Below, one piece after another: positions 54,807 through 61,874 of a stretch of DNA of 64,000 nucleotides. Position 1 is the first letter of the stretch; each line of letters opens with the position of its first letter. The notes under the pieces are model-generated. The model ran no database searches and had not been told where the DNA came from. It worked only from the letters and a program-made list of their open reading frames with translations. Location of the stretch: contig DASVCS010000141.1 of NCBI GenBank assembly GCA_036381495.1, positions 1 through 64,000 of the forward strand, given 5' to 3'. The position numbers and the translations under genes were made by a program. The stretch is from DASVCS01 sp036381495. GTDB taxonomy: Bacteria; Gemmatimonadota; Gemmatimonadetes; Longimicrobiales; RSA9.

Positions 54807-55346
54807 TCACGTGTCGGGCGCGTAGTGCGCCAGGCGTTCCCGCAGGAGTGAGTGTGCTCGTCGCAAATGCTCGCTCACGGTCTTCACCGAGATGCCCATG
54901 GTCCGGGCCGCGTCGGCGTAGGTTCCGTTCTCGATCCGTACGAGCGAGAACGCTTGCCGGCAACGCGGTGGCAGTGCGTCGACGGCTGCATTCAGTTCGA
55001 CCGCCAGGGTCCGCGCATGCAACTCGTCGGCAGGTGAGGGACCGAGGGTGTTCGCAGCCGCGTGTGCCGCCCGCTCCCTCCAGTTCAATCGGATGCGCCT
55101 ACGCTCGAGCCAATGTAGGGCCTCCTTCCGGACGGCGTGACGAAGGTAGCTACGGTTGATGCGAAGTGAGCTAGACCGCTCGAGGCGCTCGAGGAGCCGC
55201 CGAAAGACCTCGTGGACCACATCCTGCGCGATGTCGCGGGATCCAACGTAGCTGGACGCCAACCGGCACAACTCTGTCCAAGAGCTGCGGTAGAGCATCG
55301 CCACGGTCGCCGGGGCATCGCCGGCATCGCATGAGGATCGAGGCAT
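54807..55346 (-). CDS. ECF-family sigma factor
   Basis: A 179-residue sigma70-family regulator. Region 2 (about 12-80; LYRSSWTELCRLASSYVGSRDIAQDVVHEVF) and region 4 (about 115-170; LPPRCRQAFSLVRIENGTYA then GISVKTVSEHLRRAHSLL) are intact. No anti-sigma gene is adjacent, unlike the sigma at 20966. The ATG giving MPRSSCDAGD was chosen because the family N terminus follows; an upstream ATG and a downstream one (MLYRSSW) are possible. It probably controls the peptide/propeller/lipoprotein genes downstream. Confidence 0.88.
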   Translation of the reverse strand: MPRSSCDAGDAPATVAMLYRSSWTELCRLASSYVGSRDIAQDVVHEVFRRLLERLERSSSLRINRSYLRHAVRKEALHWLERRRIRLNWRERAAHAAANTLGPSPADELHARTLAVELNAAVDALPPRCRQAFSLVRIENGTYADAARTMGISVKTVSEHLRRAHSLLRERLAHYAPDT

Positions 55347-55410
55347 CGGCCTGATGGTCGATCGGACGGTGATGAGCAAGGAACGGTTGCGGCGACGAGG
55401 ATGCCGCCAA

Positions 55411-55438
55411 ATGCTACGATGCCTCGATCCAACTTCAA
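55411..55438 (-). promoter_or_regulatory. candidate promoter of the sigma factor gene
   Basis: On the minus strand TTGAAG (55438-55433), 16 bp, TAGCAT (55416-55411), 65 bp before the start codon, in a locally AT-rich stretch. Confidence 0.45.
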
Positions 55439-55493
55439 ACACAACGGTTTAATGGGACAAGTCGATTCCGGTGAGGGCAGGACCATCGTCGGG

Positions 55494-55523
55494 GCGAGGA
55501 GGCGCCGCGCGGCGCCTCCTCGC
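55494..55523 (+). terminator. perfect 13-bp hairpin, orphan terminator-like
   Basis: GCGAGGAGGCGCC paired with GGCGCCTCCTCGC around a GCGC loop, followed on the plus strand by GTCTTTGC. No rightward gene lies upstream, so it may end a short antisense or regulatory RNA, or insulate the two divergent promoters. Confidence 0.45.
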
Positions 55524-55676
55524 GTCTTTGCGCTCCCGATCCGCAGCGGCTAGCTTGCGGGCCTGCGTTCCTCCTCACGCTGCGGCGCCCGAAGCGCGCC
55601 GGGTCCCGGTCCGTGGAATCGGGGTCGGAGCATCGTTCGGCTCCGGTCCGAGCCGAGACAAGAAGGCGTCGGAACG

Positions 55677-56579
55677 GTGATCTGGCTCAAGCGTCTGGCG
55701 ATCCTCGGCGGCGGACCCTGCGTCGTCCTGGTACTGGCGGTCGGCGGGATCTACGGCTTCAGCGCGATGGCGCTGCGGAAGTCGTACGACATCACGATCT
55801 CGCCCGTACTCGTCCGACCCGATTCGGCGACGGTCGCGCACGGTCGGCACATCGCGGTGGCGATCACGAAGTGTGCGGACTGCCACGGCCCGGACCTGGG
55901 CGGAGAGGTCATGGTCGACGACCCGGCGCTCGGCCGGATCGTGGCGAGCGACCTGACCCGCGGCCGGGGCGGCATCGCGGACGAGTACACGGATCCGGAC
56001 TTCGTGCGCGCGATCCGCCACGGCGTCCGCAAGGACGGCATGCCGATCCCGGCGATGCCGTCCCGGGAGTACTACTCCCTCAACGACGCCGATCTGGGCG
56101 CACCCATCGCCTACCTGCGGTCGCTGCCGCCCGTGGACCGGCAACTGCCGGAGACCCGTCTGGGCCTGGTGGGCCGGGGGCTCGTCCTCTTCGCGGGCGC
56201 ACATCTGCTGCCGGCCACGGGAATCGACCACGACGGGCCGCGACCGGAGGCCGTTGCACCGGGCGTGACCGTCGAGTACGGCGAGTACCTGGCCGTGACC
56301 GGCGGGTGCGTGGGGTGCCACGGGCCCGGGCTGTCGGGCGGCCCGATCCCGGGCACGCCGCCGGACTTCCCGCCAGCCACCAACATCGCGCCCGCCGGCA
56401 TCGGCGAGTGGACCGAAGCCGACTTCTTCCGCTCGCTGCGCCAGGGCATCCGCCCCGATGGCCGTGTGATCGACCCCGCCATGCCGTGGGCGAACGTGGG
56501 CCAGATGACCGATGACGAGATCCGCGCGCTCTGGATGTATCTGCGGTCGGCGCCACGGCGCGAGACGGGCGGGAGGTAG
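55677..56579 (+). CDS. membrane-anchored diheme cytochrome c
   Basis: A 300-residue protein with one N-terminal anchor (about 7-30) and two cytochrome c domains with heme sites C66-C69-H70 (CADCH) and C211-C214-H215 (CVGCH). Likely axial methionines are in KDGMPIPAMPS and IDPAMPW. The repeat architecture (GRIVASDLTRG, NIAPAGIGEWTEADF) resembles the cytochrome subunit of membrane alcohol, aldehyde or sugar dehydrogenases. It could accept electrons from the GMC oxidoreductase about 5 kb downstream. The start is a GTG. Confidence 0.87.
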   Translation: MIWLKRLAILGGGPCVVLVLAVGGIYGFSAMALRKSYDITISPVLVRPDSATVAHGRHIAVAITKCADCHGPDLGGEVMVDDPALGRIVASDLTRGRGGIADEYTDPDFVRAIRHGVRKDGMPIPAMPSREYYSLNDADLGAPIAYLRSLPPVDRQLPETRLGLVGRGLVLFAGAHLLPATGIDHDGPRPEAVAPGVTVEYGEYLAVTGGCVGCHGPGLSGGPIPGTPPDFPPATNIAPAGIGEWTEADFFRSLRQGIRPDGRVIDPAMPWANVGQMTDDEIRALWMYLRSAPRRETGGR

Positions 56580-56626
56580 GGCTGGGGCCGGGGCCGGGGC
56601 CGGTGCGAGGGCCGGGACCGGGAAAC
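56571..56626 (+). repeat. G-rich GGGCYG hexamer tract at stop codon
   Basis: The TAG stop is followed directly by GGGCTG and repeated GGGGCC units, a degenerate member of the same family, ending in GGGACCGGGAAACGG. Confidence 0.6.
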
Positions 56627-56729
56627 GGAAAGGCCGTGGCCGAGGTTAAGCGGGGCGGGATGGGGTGGAGTGGCGTGGGGACGGACGGGAACGGGAGCGG
56701 CGGCTGTGCCGCCGCGTGCGTTGCCCGCG

Positions 56730-56969
56730 CTACCGGCCGTCCACGACCGCCGCCCAGACGCGCTCGGGGCGGAAACACAGCGCGTGGCCGCACTCGTCTT
56801 CGAACCAGAGCAGCGCACCCTGCCGCATGCGGAAGAGGATGCTGCGCTGGAGCTCGAGCGGCGAGTCCTTCCACCGGGCGCGGAATGTGACCTCGCCGTC
56901 ATCCGTGGCGAGTCGGACCCGCACCGTGGGAATCCGTTGCCGCAGCGGCACACGCGCGTAGAACACCAT
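56730..56969 (-). CDS. small conserved-looking protein of unknown function
   Basis: A 79-residue soluble protein with regular beta-strand pattern (VRVRLATDDGEVTFRARW) and a single FEDECGHALCF segment with two cysteines. It has no signal peptide and no known domain. The ribosome binding site is weak, but the composition, hydrophobic periodicity and clean end (VWAAVVDGR) suggest a real gene. It lies convergent to the cytochrome gene. Confidence 0.55.
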   Translation of the reverse strand: MVFYARVPLRQRIPTVRVRLATDDGEVTFRARWKDSPLELQRSILFRMRQGALLWFEDECGHALCFRPERVWAAVVDGR

Positions 56970-57029
56970 GCCCGAACGCTAAGCGGAAATGCAATTTCGG
57001 GCAACACCCGGGGGGCGCCGCAGGCGCCG

Positions 57030-57968
57030 CTACACTCCTTTCTCGCGCCAGAGGCGATCGAGGCGCGCATGGCGGGGCGCGATGCGGTCGCGCCATTCGG
57101 GAAGCGCGTAGATGCCGGTGGTCGGGAGGGGCGGCCGGTCGGCGGGCGGATCGAGCCCGAGGACGTCGCGGGCGGCGCGGCGCAGTGCCGCGCGCGTCTC
57201 GAGCATGCGGGCGTGGAAGCGCGTCGTGGTCCCTGCGAACGGGGACATGTTCTGGGCGGAGGGGTGCAAGAGGAAGAGGAGTGCGGGGAGCGGGTCTCCT
57301 CTCCACGCGGTGCGCCAGGCGTCCAGGAACCGCTCGCCCGGTGGCTCGGCCGCGGGCCACGGGGTCGCGGCGCCGCGCTCGAGGCCGGCCCTGGCCAACC
57401 GCGCCAGCGACGGGAGGCGGAGCGGCTCGGCGCCCAGCCGTGCGGCGGAGACGACGGCGCGCAACGCCACGTTGCCGAAGGCGACGATGAGCCGGGGACC
57501 GGCCGCTACGATCGTGTCGTGGAGCAGGTGCAGGCTCGTGGCGTAATCACCGACGGGCGCGACCAGCTCCGCGAGCGCCGGCTCGCCGCCGCCCCGCACC
57601 GGGAGCTGGTTCAGCGCCGCGGCGATGAAGGTGTCGTTGCGCGTCACGCCGATGCTGCCGAAGAGCGCATCCACGTTCGCGCCGGAGAGGTCTCCGCCGA
57701 ACGGGATGCGCGTGCCGTGCGCGCCGAGGTCGCCGCTTCCCTTCCCGCCGGCGTTGCCGGGCGCGGCGCCGACCCACAGGATCTCGACACGACGCCACGC
57801 GCCGTTGCGCCGGGACCAGACGACGGGGCGGTCGACCGGCGCGCCGGCCTCGTCCCGGCATGGATCGGTGAGCCACTCATCTTCCAGACACCGCGGATGC
57901 GCCGCGTGGACCCGCTTGAAGACCGTCCGGAACCGGGATTCCTGTCGTTCGCGTTCGTCGCTCGTCAT
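57030..57968 (-). CDS. uracil-DNA glycosylase-superfamily protein, divergent
   Basis: A 312-residue protein with the glycosylase fold signature: a GxAPG-type motif 1 (LWVGAAPGNAGGKGSGDLG, about 85-103), a following NDTFIAAALNQLP strand with the usual Asn, and a C-terminal HPS motif (LLHPSAQNMSP). Motif 1 differs from classical family 4/5 enzymes (GEAPG or GLAPA), so the base specificity is uncertain and a non-repair role is possible. An N-terminal extension of about 75 residues is not part of the core. The start (MTSDERERQ) lacks a clear ribosome binding site. Confidence 0.7.
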   Translation of the reverse strand: MTSDERERQESRFRTVFKRVHAAHPRCLEDEWLTDPCRDEAGAPVDRPVVWSRRNGAWRRVEILWVGAAPGNAGGKGSGDLGAHGTRIPFGGDLSGANVDALFGSIGVTRNDTFIAAALNQLPVRGGGEPALAELVAPVGDYATSLHLLHDTIVAAGPRLIVAFGNVALRAVVSAARLGAEPLRLPSLARLARAGLERGAATPWPAAEPPGERFLDAWRTAWRGDPLPALLFLLHPSAQNMSPFAGTTTRFHARMLETRAALRRAARDVLGLDPPADRPPLPTTGIYALPEWRDRIAPRHARLDRLWREKGV

Positions 57969-58609
57969 CGTCGTCGTGTAGGGTCCGCCCCGCGAGGCGC
58001 TTGCGCCCCGGATCCGGAAAATACCAGGCTCGACTGATGAAACGCCAAGCTCGGCCGATCCCGGCGTCTCTCGATCCCGATCCATCGCCATCCCGACCCC
58101 GGCATGGCGCATCCCGACCCGGAATGGCCACCGCGGGGGTCTGGAAGCCAGAGGAGCGCGGCCGAACTCGGCATTATACCCGGCGCGGCCGAGCCGTTCA
58201 CGTGTCCCGTGCGAATCTGTGGAAGTCCCGCCGTGGCGCGGGCACTGGTCGCAGGCGCCCGGCGGACGCCCGCACTGCGCCCGCGCGCCTGCATTTCGCC
58301 CACGCGCCCACGCTTCGCCCACGCGCCCACGCTTCGCCTGCACGTCCACGCTTCGCCTGCACGCCCACGCTTCGCCTGCACACCCGCACTCCGCCCACGC
58401 GACCGCACCTCGTCCGTACGGCTGCACCTCGCCCGCGCGGCTGCACCTCCCCTGTGCGGCTGCACCTCCCCGCGCGACCACCCTTCCCTCGCCCGCCCAC
58501 ACCTCGCCCGGAACGCCCGTACGCCCGCCGGGATTGCCCGCACGCCGCCGACGCGCGATCTTGGTCCGGAACAAGCGCCATGGATCTCGACTGGAGCGGA
58601 GGTTTTCCG
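57969..58609. other. divergent intergenic region with minisatellite
   Basis: Between the glycosylase-like gene and the lipoprotein gene. Its central third is the 19-bp array; elsewhere nothing gene-like is seen. GGAGCGGAGG precedes the rightward ATG. Confidence 0.5.
58280..58488. repeat. 19-bp tandem repeat array
   Basis: Eleven head-to-tail 19-bp units such as CCCACGCGCCCACGCTTCG, CCTGCACGTCCACGCTTCG and CCCGCGCGGCTGCACCTCG. Neighbouring units are most alike and drift across the array, as expected for slippage or unequal exchange. The period is not a multiple of three. Confidence 0.92.
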
Positions 58610-59275
58610 ATGCGACCGACGACTCATCGACTCGTCGCGTGCGGCCGTGCGCGGCGGCGGCTCACACCCGCGGCAGCGTTCCTCGCCGCGTGTGGCGTCG
58701 CGCTCCTCGCCGCGTGTGGCGCCGGCGCGGCCCAGGACTCATCCGGCGCGGCCGATGAGCAGTCCGCGGCCGGTGCGTCCGCCGGCGCTCCGGCCGCCGC
58801 GGCCCCCGCGCCGCCGGCCGCCGACCCGGCCGACGTCGCCTCGATCGACGCGATCATCGCCGCCGTCTACGACGTGATCTCGGGGCCGGCGGGAGAGCCG
58901 CGGGATTGGGACCGCATGCGGTCGCTCTTCGTCCCCGGCGCGCGGCTGATCCCGGTGCGGGTCCCCGAGAGCGGACCCGCACGGGCCATGCAGCTCTCGG
59001 TCGAAGACTACATCGAGCGCGCCGGCCCGCAGCTCGAGGAGGGCGGCTTCTTCGAGCGCGAGGTCGCGAACCGCACCGAGCGCTACGGGCACATCGCCCA
59101 TGTGTTCAGCACGTACGAGTCGCGGCGCACCGCCGAGGATCCCGAGCCGTTCGCCCGCGGCATCAACAGCTTCCAGCTCCTCTACGATGGCGGCCGGTGG
59201 TGGATCGTCACGATCTACTGGGATGCCGAGCGGCCGGGCCAGCCGATCCCGGACCGTTACCTGACGCAGGGCTGA
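58610..59275 (+). CDS. SnoaL/NTF2-like lipoprotein
   Basis: A 221-residue lipoprotein. The signal peptide ends at the lipobox LAAC; a linker rich in A, P and S follows. Residues 80-221 have the DUF4440/SnoaL-like fold: an initial helix with IDAIIAAVYDVISGPAG, RMRSLFVPGARLI, VEDYIERAGPQL, and paired strands ending in LYDGGRWWIVTIYWD. Catalytic residues are not identifiable. The second of two in-frame ATGs was chosen because GGAGCGGAGG lies 8 nt before it. A decayed copy of its signal/linker region occurs in inverted orientation after the next gene. Confidence 0.8.
   Translation: MRPTTHRLVACGRARRRLTPAAAFLAACGVALLAACGAGAAQDSSGAADEQSAAGASAGAPAAAAPAPPAADPADVASIDAIIAAVYDVISGPAGEPRDWDRMRSLFVPGARLIPVRVPESGPARAMQLSVEDYIERAGPQLEEGGFFEREVANRTERYGHIAHVFSTYESRRTAEDPEPFARGINSFQLLYDGGRWWIVTIYWDAERPGQPIPDRYLTQG
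58647..58816 (+). repeat. 170-bp inverted repeat, left copy
   Basis: Encodes the signal peptide and linker of the lipoprotein. It aligns without gaps to the reverse complement of 60534-60703, with 17 mismatches (90 % identity) by hand alignment. Confidence 0.88.
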
Positions 59276-59309
59276 CGACCACGACTCCTCGGAACCTGGC
59301 GAGGCCGGC

Positions 59310-60530
59310 ATGAACACACGCATCCGCCTGTCGACGATGATGTTCCTCCAGTATTTCGTCTGGGGGGCATGGTACGTCACGCTCGGGACGTACCTCGGCC
59401 AGACACTGCGATTCGATGGCACGCAGATCGGGCTGGTCTACGGGAGCACCGCGATCGCGGCGATGGTCTCGCCCTTCTTCGTGGGGATGGTCGCCGACCG
59501 GTTCTTCGCGACGGAGAAGCTGCTCGCGGTGCTGCACGTCGTGGGCGGCGCGGTGCTCTGGTACGCCTCGACGCTCGCGCAGTTCGGCGGTTTCTACGCG
59601 GTGGTGCTCGTCTACGCGTTGCTGTACATGCCGACGCTGGCGCTGACGAACTCGATCTCGTTCCACAACATGCAGGACCCCGACCGTGAGTTCCCGGCGG
59701 TGCGGGTGCTGGGCACGATCGGCTGGATCGTGGCCGGGGTCCTGGTCGGCCAGCTCCACGTCGAGGCGTCGGCGGTGCCGATGCGGATCGCCGCGGGCGC
59801 GTCCGTGCTCCTGGGGCTGTTCTGCCTCGCGCTGCCGCACACGCCGCCGCACGATGCGGGGAAGTCCGTCGCGATCCGGGACGTCCTGGGGCTGGACGCG
59901 CTCGCGCTCATGAAGGACCGCTCGTTCGCGGTGTTCGTGATCGGCTCGTTCCTGCTCTGCATCCCGCTCCAGTTCTACTACACGTTCACGAACCTCTTCC
60001 TGAACGAAATCGGGATGGCCGAACCGGCGAGCAAGATGACGCTCGGCCAGATGAGCGAGTTCTTCTTCATGCTGCTCATCCCGTGGTTCCTGCTGCGGCT
60101 GGGCGTGAAGAAGATGCTGCTGCTGGGGATGGCGGCGTGGACGCTCCGCTACGTCTTCTTCGCCTTCGGCGACGTCGGCTCTCTGGCGCCGCTGCTCTAC
60201 CTGGGGATCGCGCTGCACGGCGTCTGCTACGACTTCTTCTTCGTGACCGGCCAGCTCTACGTGGACCGCCGGGCGAGCCTGTCGATCCGCGCGGCCGCGC
60301 AGGGGTTCCTGGCGTTCATCACGCTGGGGGTGGGCTACTTCATCGGTGCGATCGTGTCGGGGCGCGTCGTCGAGCGCTACGCCACGGGCGGCCAGATCCC
60401 GCACGACTGGCAGACCATCTGGCTGGTGCCCGCGGCGATGGCGGCCGTCGTCATCGTGCTGTTCGCCGGGCTGTTCCGCGATCGGCCGGCGGAGGTCGCG
60501 GCACAGGGCGCGGTGGCGGCGGAGGCGTAG
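59310..60530 (+). CDS. NHS-family MFS transporter (nucleoside:proton symporter type)
   Basis: A 406-residue permease with 12 membrane helices. The N terminus (LSTMMFLQYFVWGAWYVTLG) and the LTNSISFHNMQDPDREFPAVR segment identify the NHS/NupG-like group. Family members named for nucleosides also occur widely in glycoside-catabolism clusters, where they probably take up sugars or keto-sugars. Its neighbours (DUF1080 lipoprotein, GMC oxidoreductase) favour the latter. It starts 34 nt after the lipoprotein gene. Confidence 0.88.
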   Translation: MNTRIRLSTMMFLQYFVWGAWYVTLGTYLGQTLRFDGTQIGLVYGSTAIAAMVSPFFVGMVADRFFATEKLLAVLHVVGGAVLWYASTLAQFGGFYAVVLVYALLYMPTLALTNSISFHNMQDPDREFPAVRVLGTIGWIVAGVLVGQLHVEASAVPMRIAAGASVLLGLFCLALPHTPPHDAGKSVAIRDVLGLDALALMKDRSFAVFVIGSFLLCIPLQFYYTFTNLFLNEIGMAEPASKMTLGQMSEFFFMLLIPWFLLRLGVKKMLLLGMAAWTLRYVFFAFGDVGSLAPLLYLGIALHGVCYDFFFVTGQLYVDRRASLSIRAAAQGFLAFITLGVGYFIGAIVSGRVVERYATGGQIPHDWQTIWLVPAAMAAVVIVLFAGLFRDRPAEVAAQGAVAAEA

Positions 60531-60533
60531 GAG

Positions 60534-60703
60534 CGGCGGCGCGGGGGGCGCGGCGGCCGGAGAGCCGGCGGGCGCCCCGGCCGCGGATTGCTCATCGGCC
60601 GCGCCGGGTGAGTCCCGGGCCGGGCCGGCGCCGTACGCGGCGAGGAGCGTGACGCCGCACGCGGCGAGGAAGGCCGCCGCGGGCGTGAGCCACCGCCGCC
60701 CAC
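60534..60703 (-). pseudogene. decayed inverted copy of a lipoprotein signal region
   Basis: The reverse strand reads LTPAAAFLAACGVTLLAAYG, against LTPAAAFLAACGVALLAACG in the intact gene: the lipobox Cys has become Tyr. The linker also matches (GAADEQSAAGAPAG against GAADEQSAAGASAG), but the SnoaL domain is absent and no start codon precedes it; the frame begins right after the DUF1080 stop. It is a truncated duplicate. Confidence 0.8.
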
Positions 60704-60737
60704 GACGGCGAGCGGTCGCGTCCGGTGCCGGACGCCC

Positions 60738-61604
60738 TCAGTGGCCCGCGTCGAGGCGGCGGATCCGGATGTCGCGGAACCAGACGGGGTTGCCGTGGTC
60801 CTGGAGCCCGATGTAGCCCGTCGGGCTCTTCCCGTACCCGGGCATGGCGGCGAACTTGCTGTCCGCCACGCGCGCCTTCCAGTCGTCGCTCCACTGTTCG
60901 TACTCGACGATCTTCGTGCCATTGAGCCAGTGCTCGACGTGGGGCCCGCGCGCGACGATGCGCACATGGTTCCATTCGCCGGCGGGGTGCGTCACATCGC
61001 TCGTGGGCGCATACAGCGCGAAGTTCGAGCCGGCCGACGTGATCGGGGCCTTGCCGTCCGGGTGGCCGGCGTTGTCGACGATCTGCATCTCGGGACCGCT
61101 CTCGTAGATCCGGGCGTAGTCCTCGGTGGCGCGGTAGAAGATCCCGCTGTTGCCGCCCTCGGAGATGCGCCAATCGAGCTCGAGCTCGAAGTCGCCGTAT
61201 CGTTCGCGGGTGATCAGCGTGGCCTCGCCCTCGTGGCCGGGCCGCGGCACGAGCGCCAGCACGCCGCCATCTTCGATGCGCCACGCCGCGGGGACCGTGT
61301 CCTGACGATAGCCGCGCCAACGGCTGAGGTCGGTGCCGTCGAAGAGCACCTGCCAGCCGGCGGCCGCCGCCTCGGGCGCCGCCTTCTGCGCCGACGCGGC
61401 GTCACCGCCTTCCGTTCCGGAGGTGCACGCGGCGAAGAGCAACACGCCCGGCAGCGTCATCGCGACCGGAACGGCACGGAGGAGCGGACGGCGCACGGCC
61501 GGCCGGCCGCCACCCCTCCGCGCTCCGGCGCCGCCGCGGCCGTGCGCTCGCGGGTGCCGACGCTCGCTCCGCTCCGCGCATCCATCCAATGCCTCCGTCG
61601 TCAT
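60738..61604 (-). CDS. DUF1080 lipoprotein, 3-keto-disaccharide hydrolase-like
   Basis: A 288-residue protein. A basic N-terminal stretch precedes a lipoprotein signal with lipobox FAAC near residue 60. Residues 85-288 are the DUF1080 concanavalin-like fold (VLFDGTDLSRWRGY, SEGGNSGIFYRA, GEWNHVRIVARG, IGLQDHGNPVWFRDIRIR). Characterised members cleave 3-keto-glycosides in a pathway where a GMC dehydrogenase first oxidises C3 of the sugar; such an enzyme is encoded divergently next door. GAGG precedes the ATG. Confidence 0.87.
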   Translation of the reverse strand: MTTEALDGCAERSERRHPRAHGRGGAGARRGGGRPAVRRPLLRAVPVAMTLPGVLLFAACTSGTEGGDAASAQKAAPEAAAAGWQVLFDGTDLSRWRGYRQDTVPAAWRIEDGGVLALVPRPGHEGEATLITRERYGDFELELDWRISEGGNSGIFYRATEDYARIYESGPEMQIVDNAGHPDGKAPITSAGSNFALYAPTSDVTHPAGEWNHVRIVARGPHVEHWLNGTKIVEYEQWSDDWKARVADSKFAAMPGYGKSPTGYIGLQDHGNPVWFRDIRIRRLDAGH

Positions 61605-61874
61605 GGGACCTCGCCTCGCAAAGGGTGTCGCCGTGGGGGAGCACGCGCCGGCCGGGACCGGCGGCCGTCGCGTCCCGCCGGCGCGCGGGCCGTATGGCCG
61701 TGCCTCGGCATCGGGGGTCTGGCCGCCGCGGGCGTCGCGCCCCATAATGGTCCAGGAGCGGCCGGGCCCGGCCGCACGCGGTCCAAGCTACCGGACCGGT
61801 TGCGGCGGTGCAACATCGGCGGTTGCAGCCCCCGGCGCCTCGCCCTCATGCCCAAGCGTTCCCAGGAGGCGTCC
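61605..61874. other. divergent intergenic region DUF1080/GMC
   Basis: Presumed shared regulatory region; no convincing promoter box or operator can be named. AGGAGG at its right end fixes the GMC start. Confidence 0.4.

Larger units (their letters stand above)
55347..55676. other. divergent intergenic region with promoter and hairpin
   Basis: Holds the sigma promoter candidate, a strong hairpin and the upstream region of the cytochrome gene. No open frame here looks like a gene. Confidence 0.45.

Noticed and set aside
58104..58877. Frames through the 19-bp array encoding histidine/arginine-rich repeats
   Set aside because: The period is not a multiple of three and the frames overlap the lipoprotein gene out of phase.
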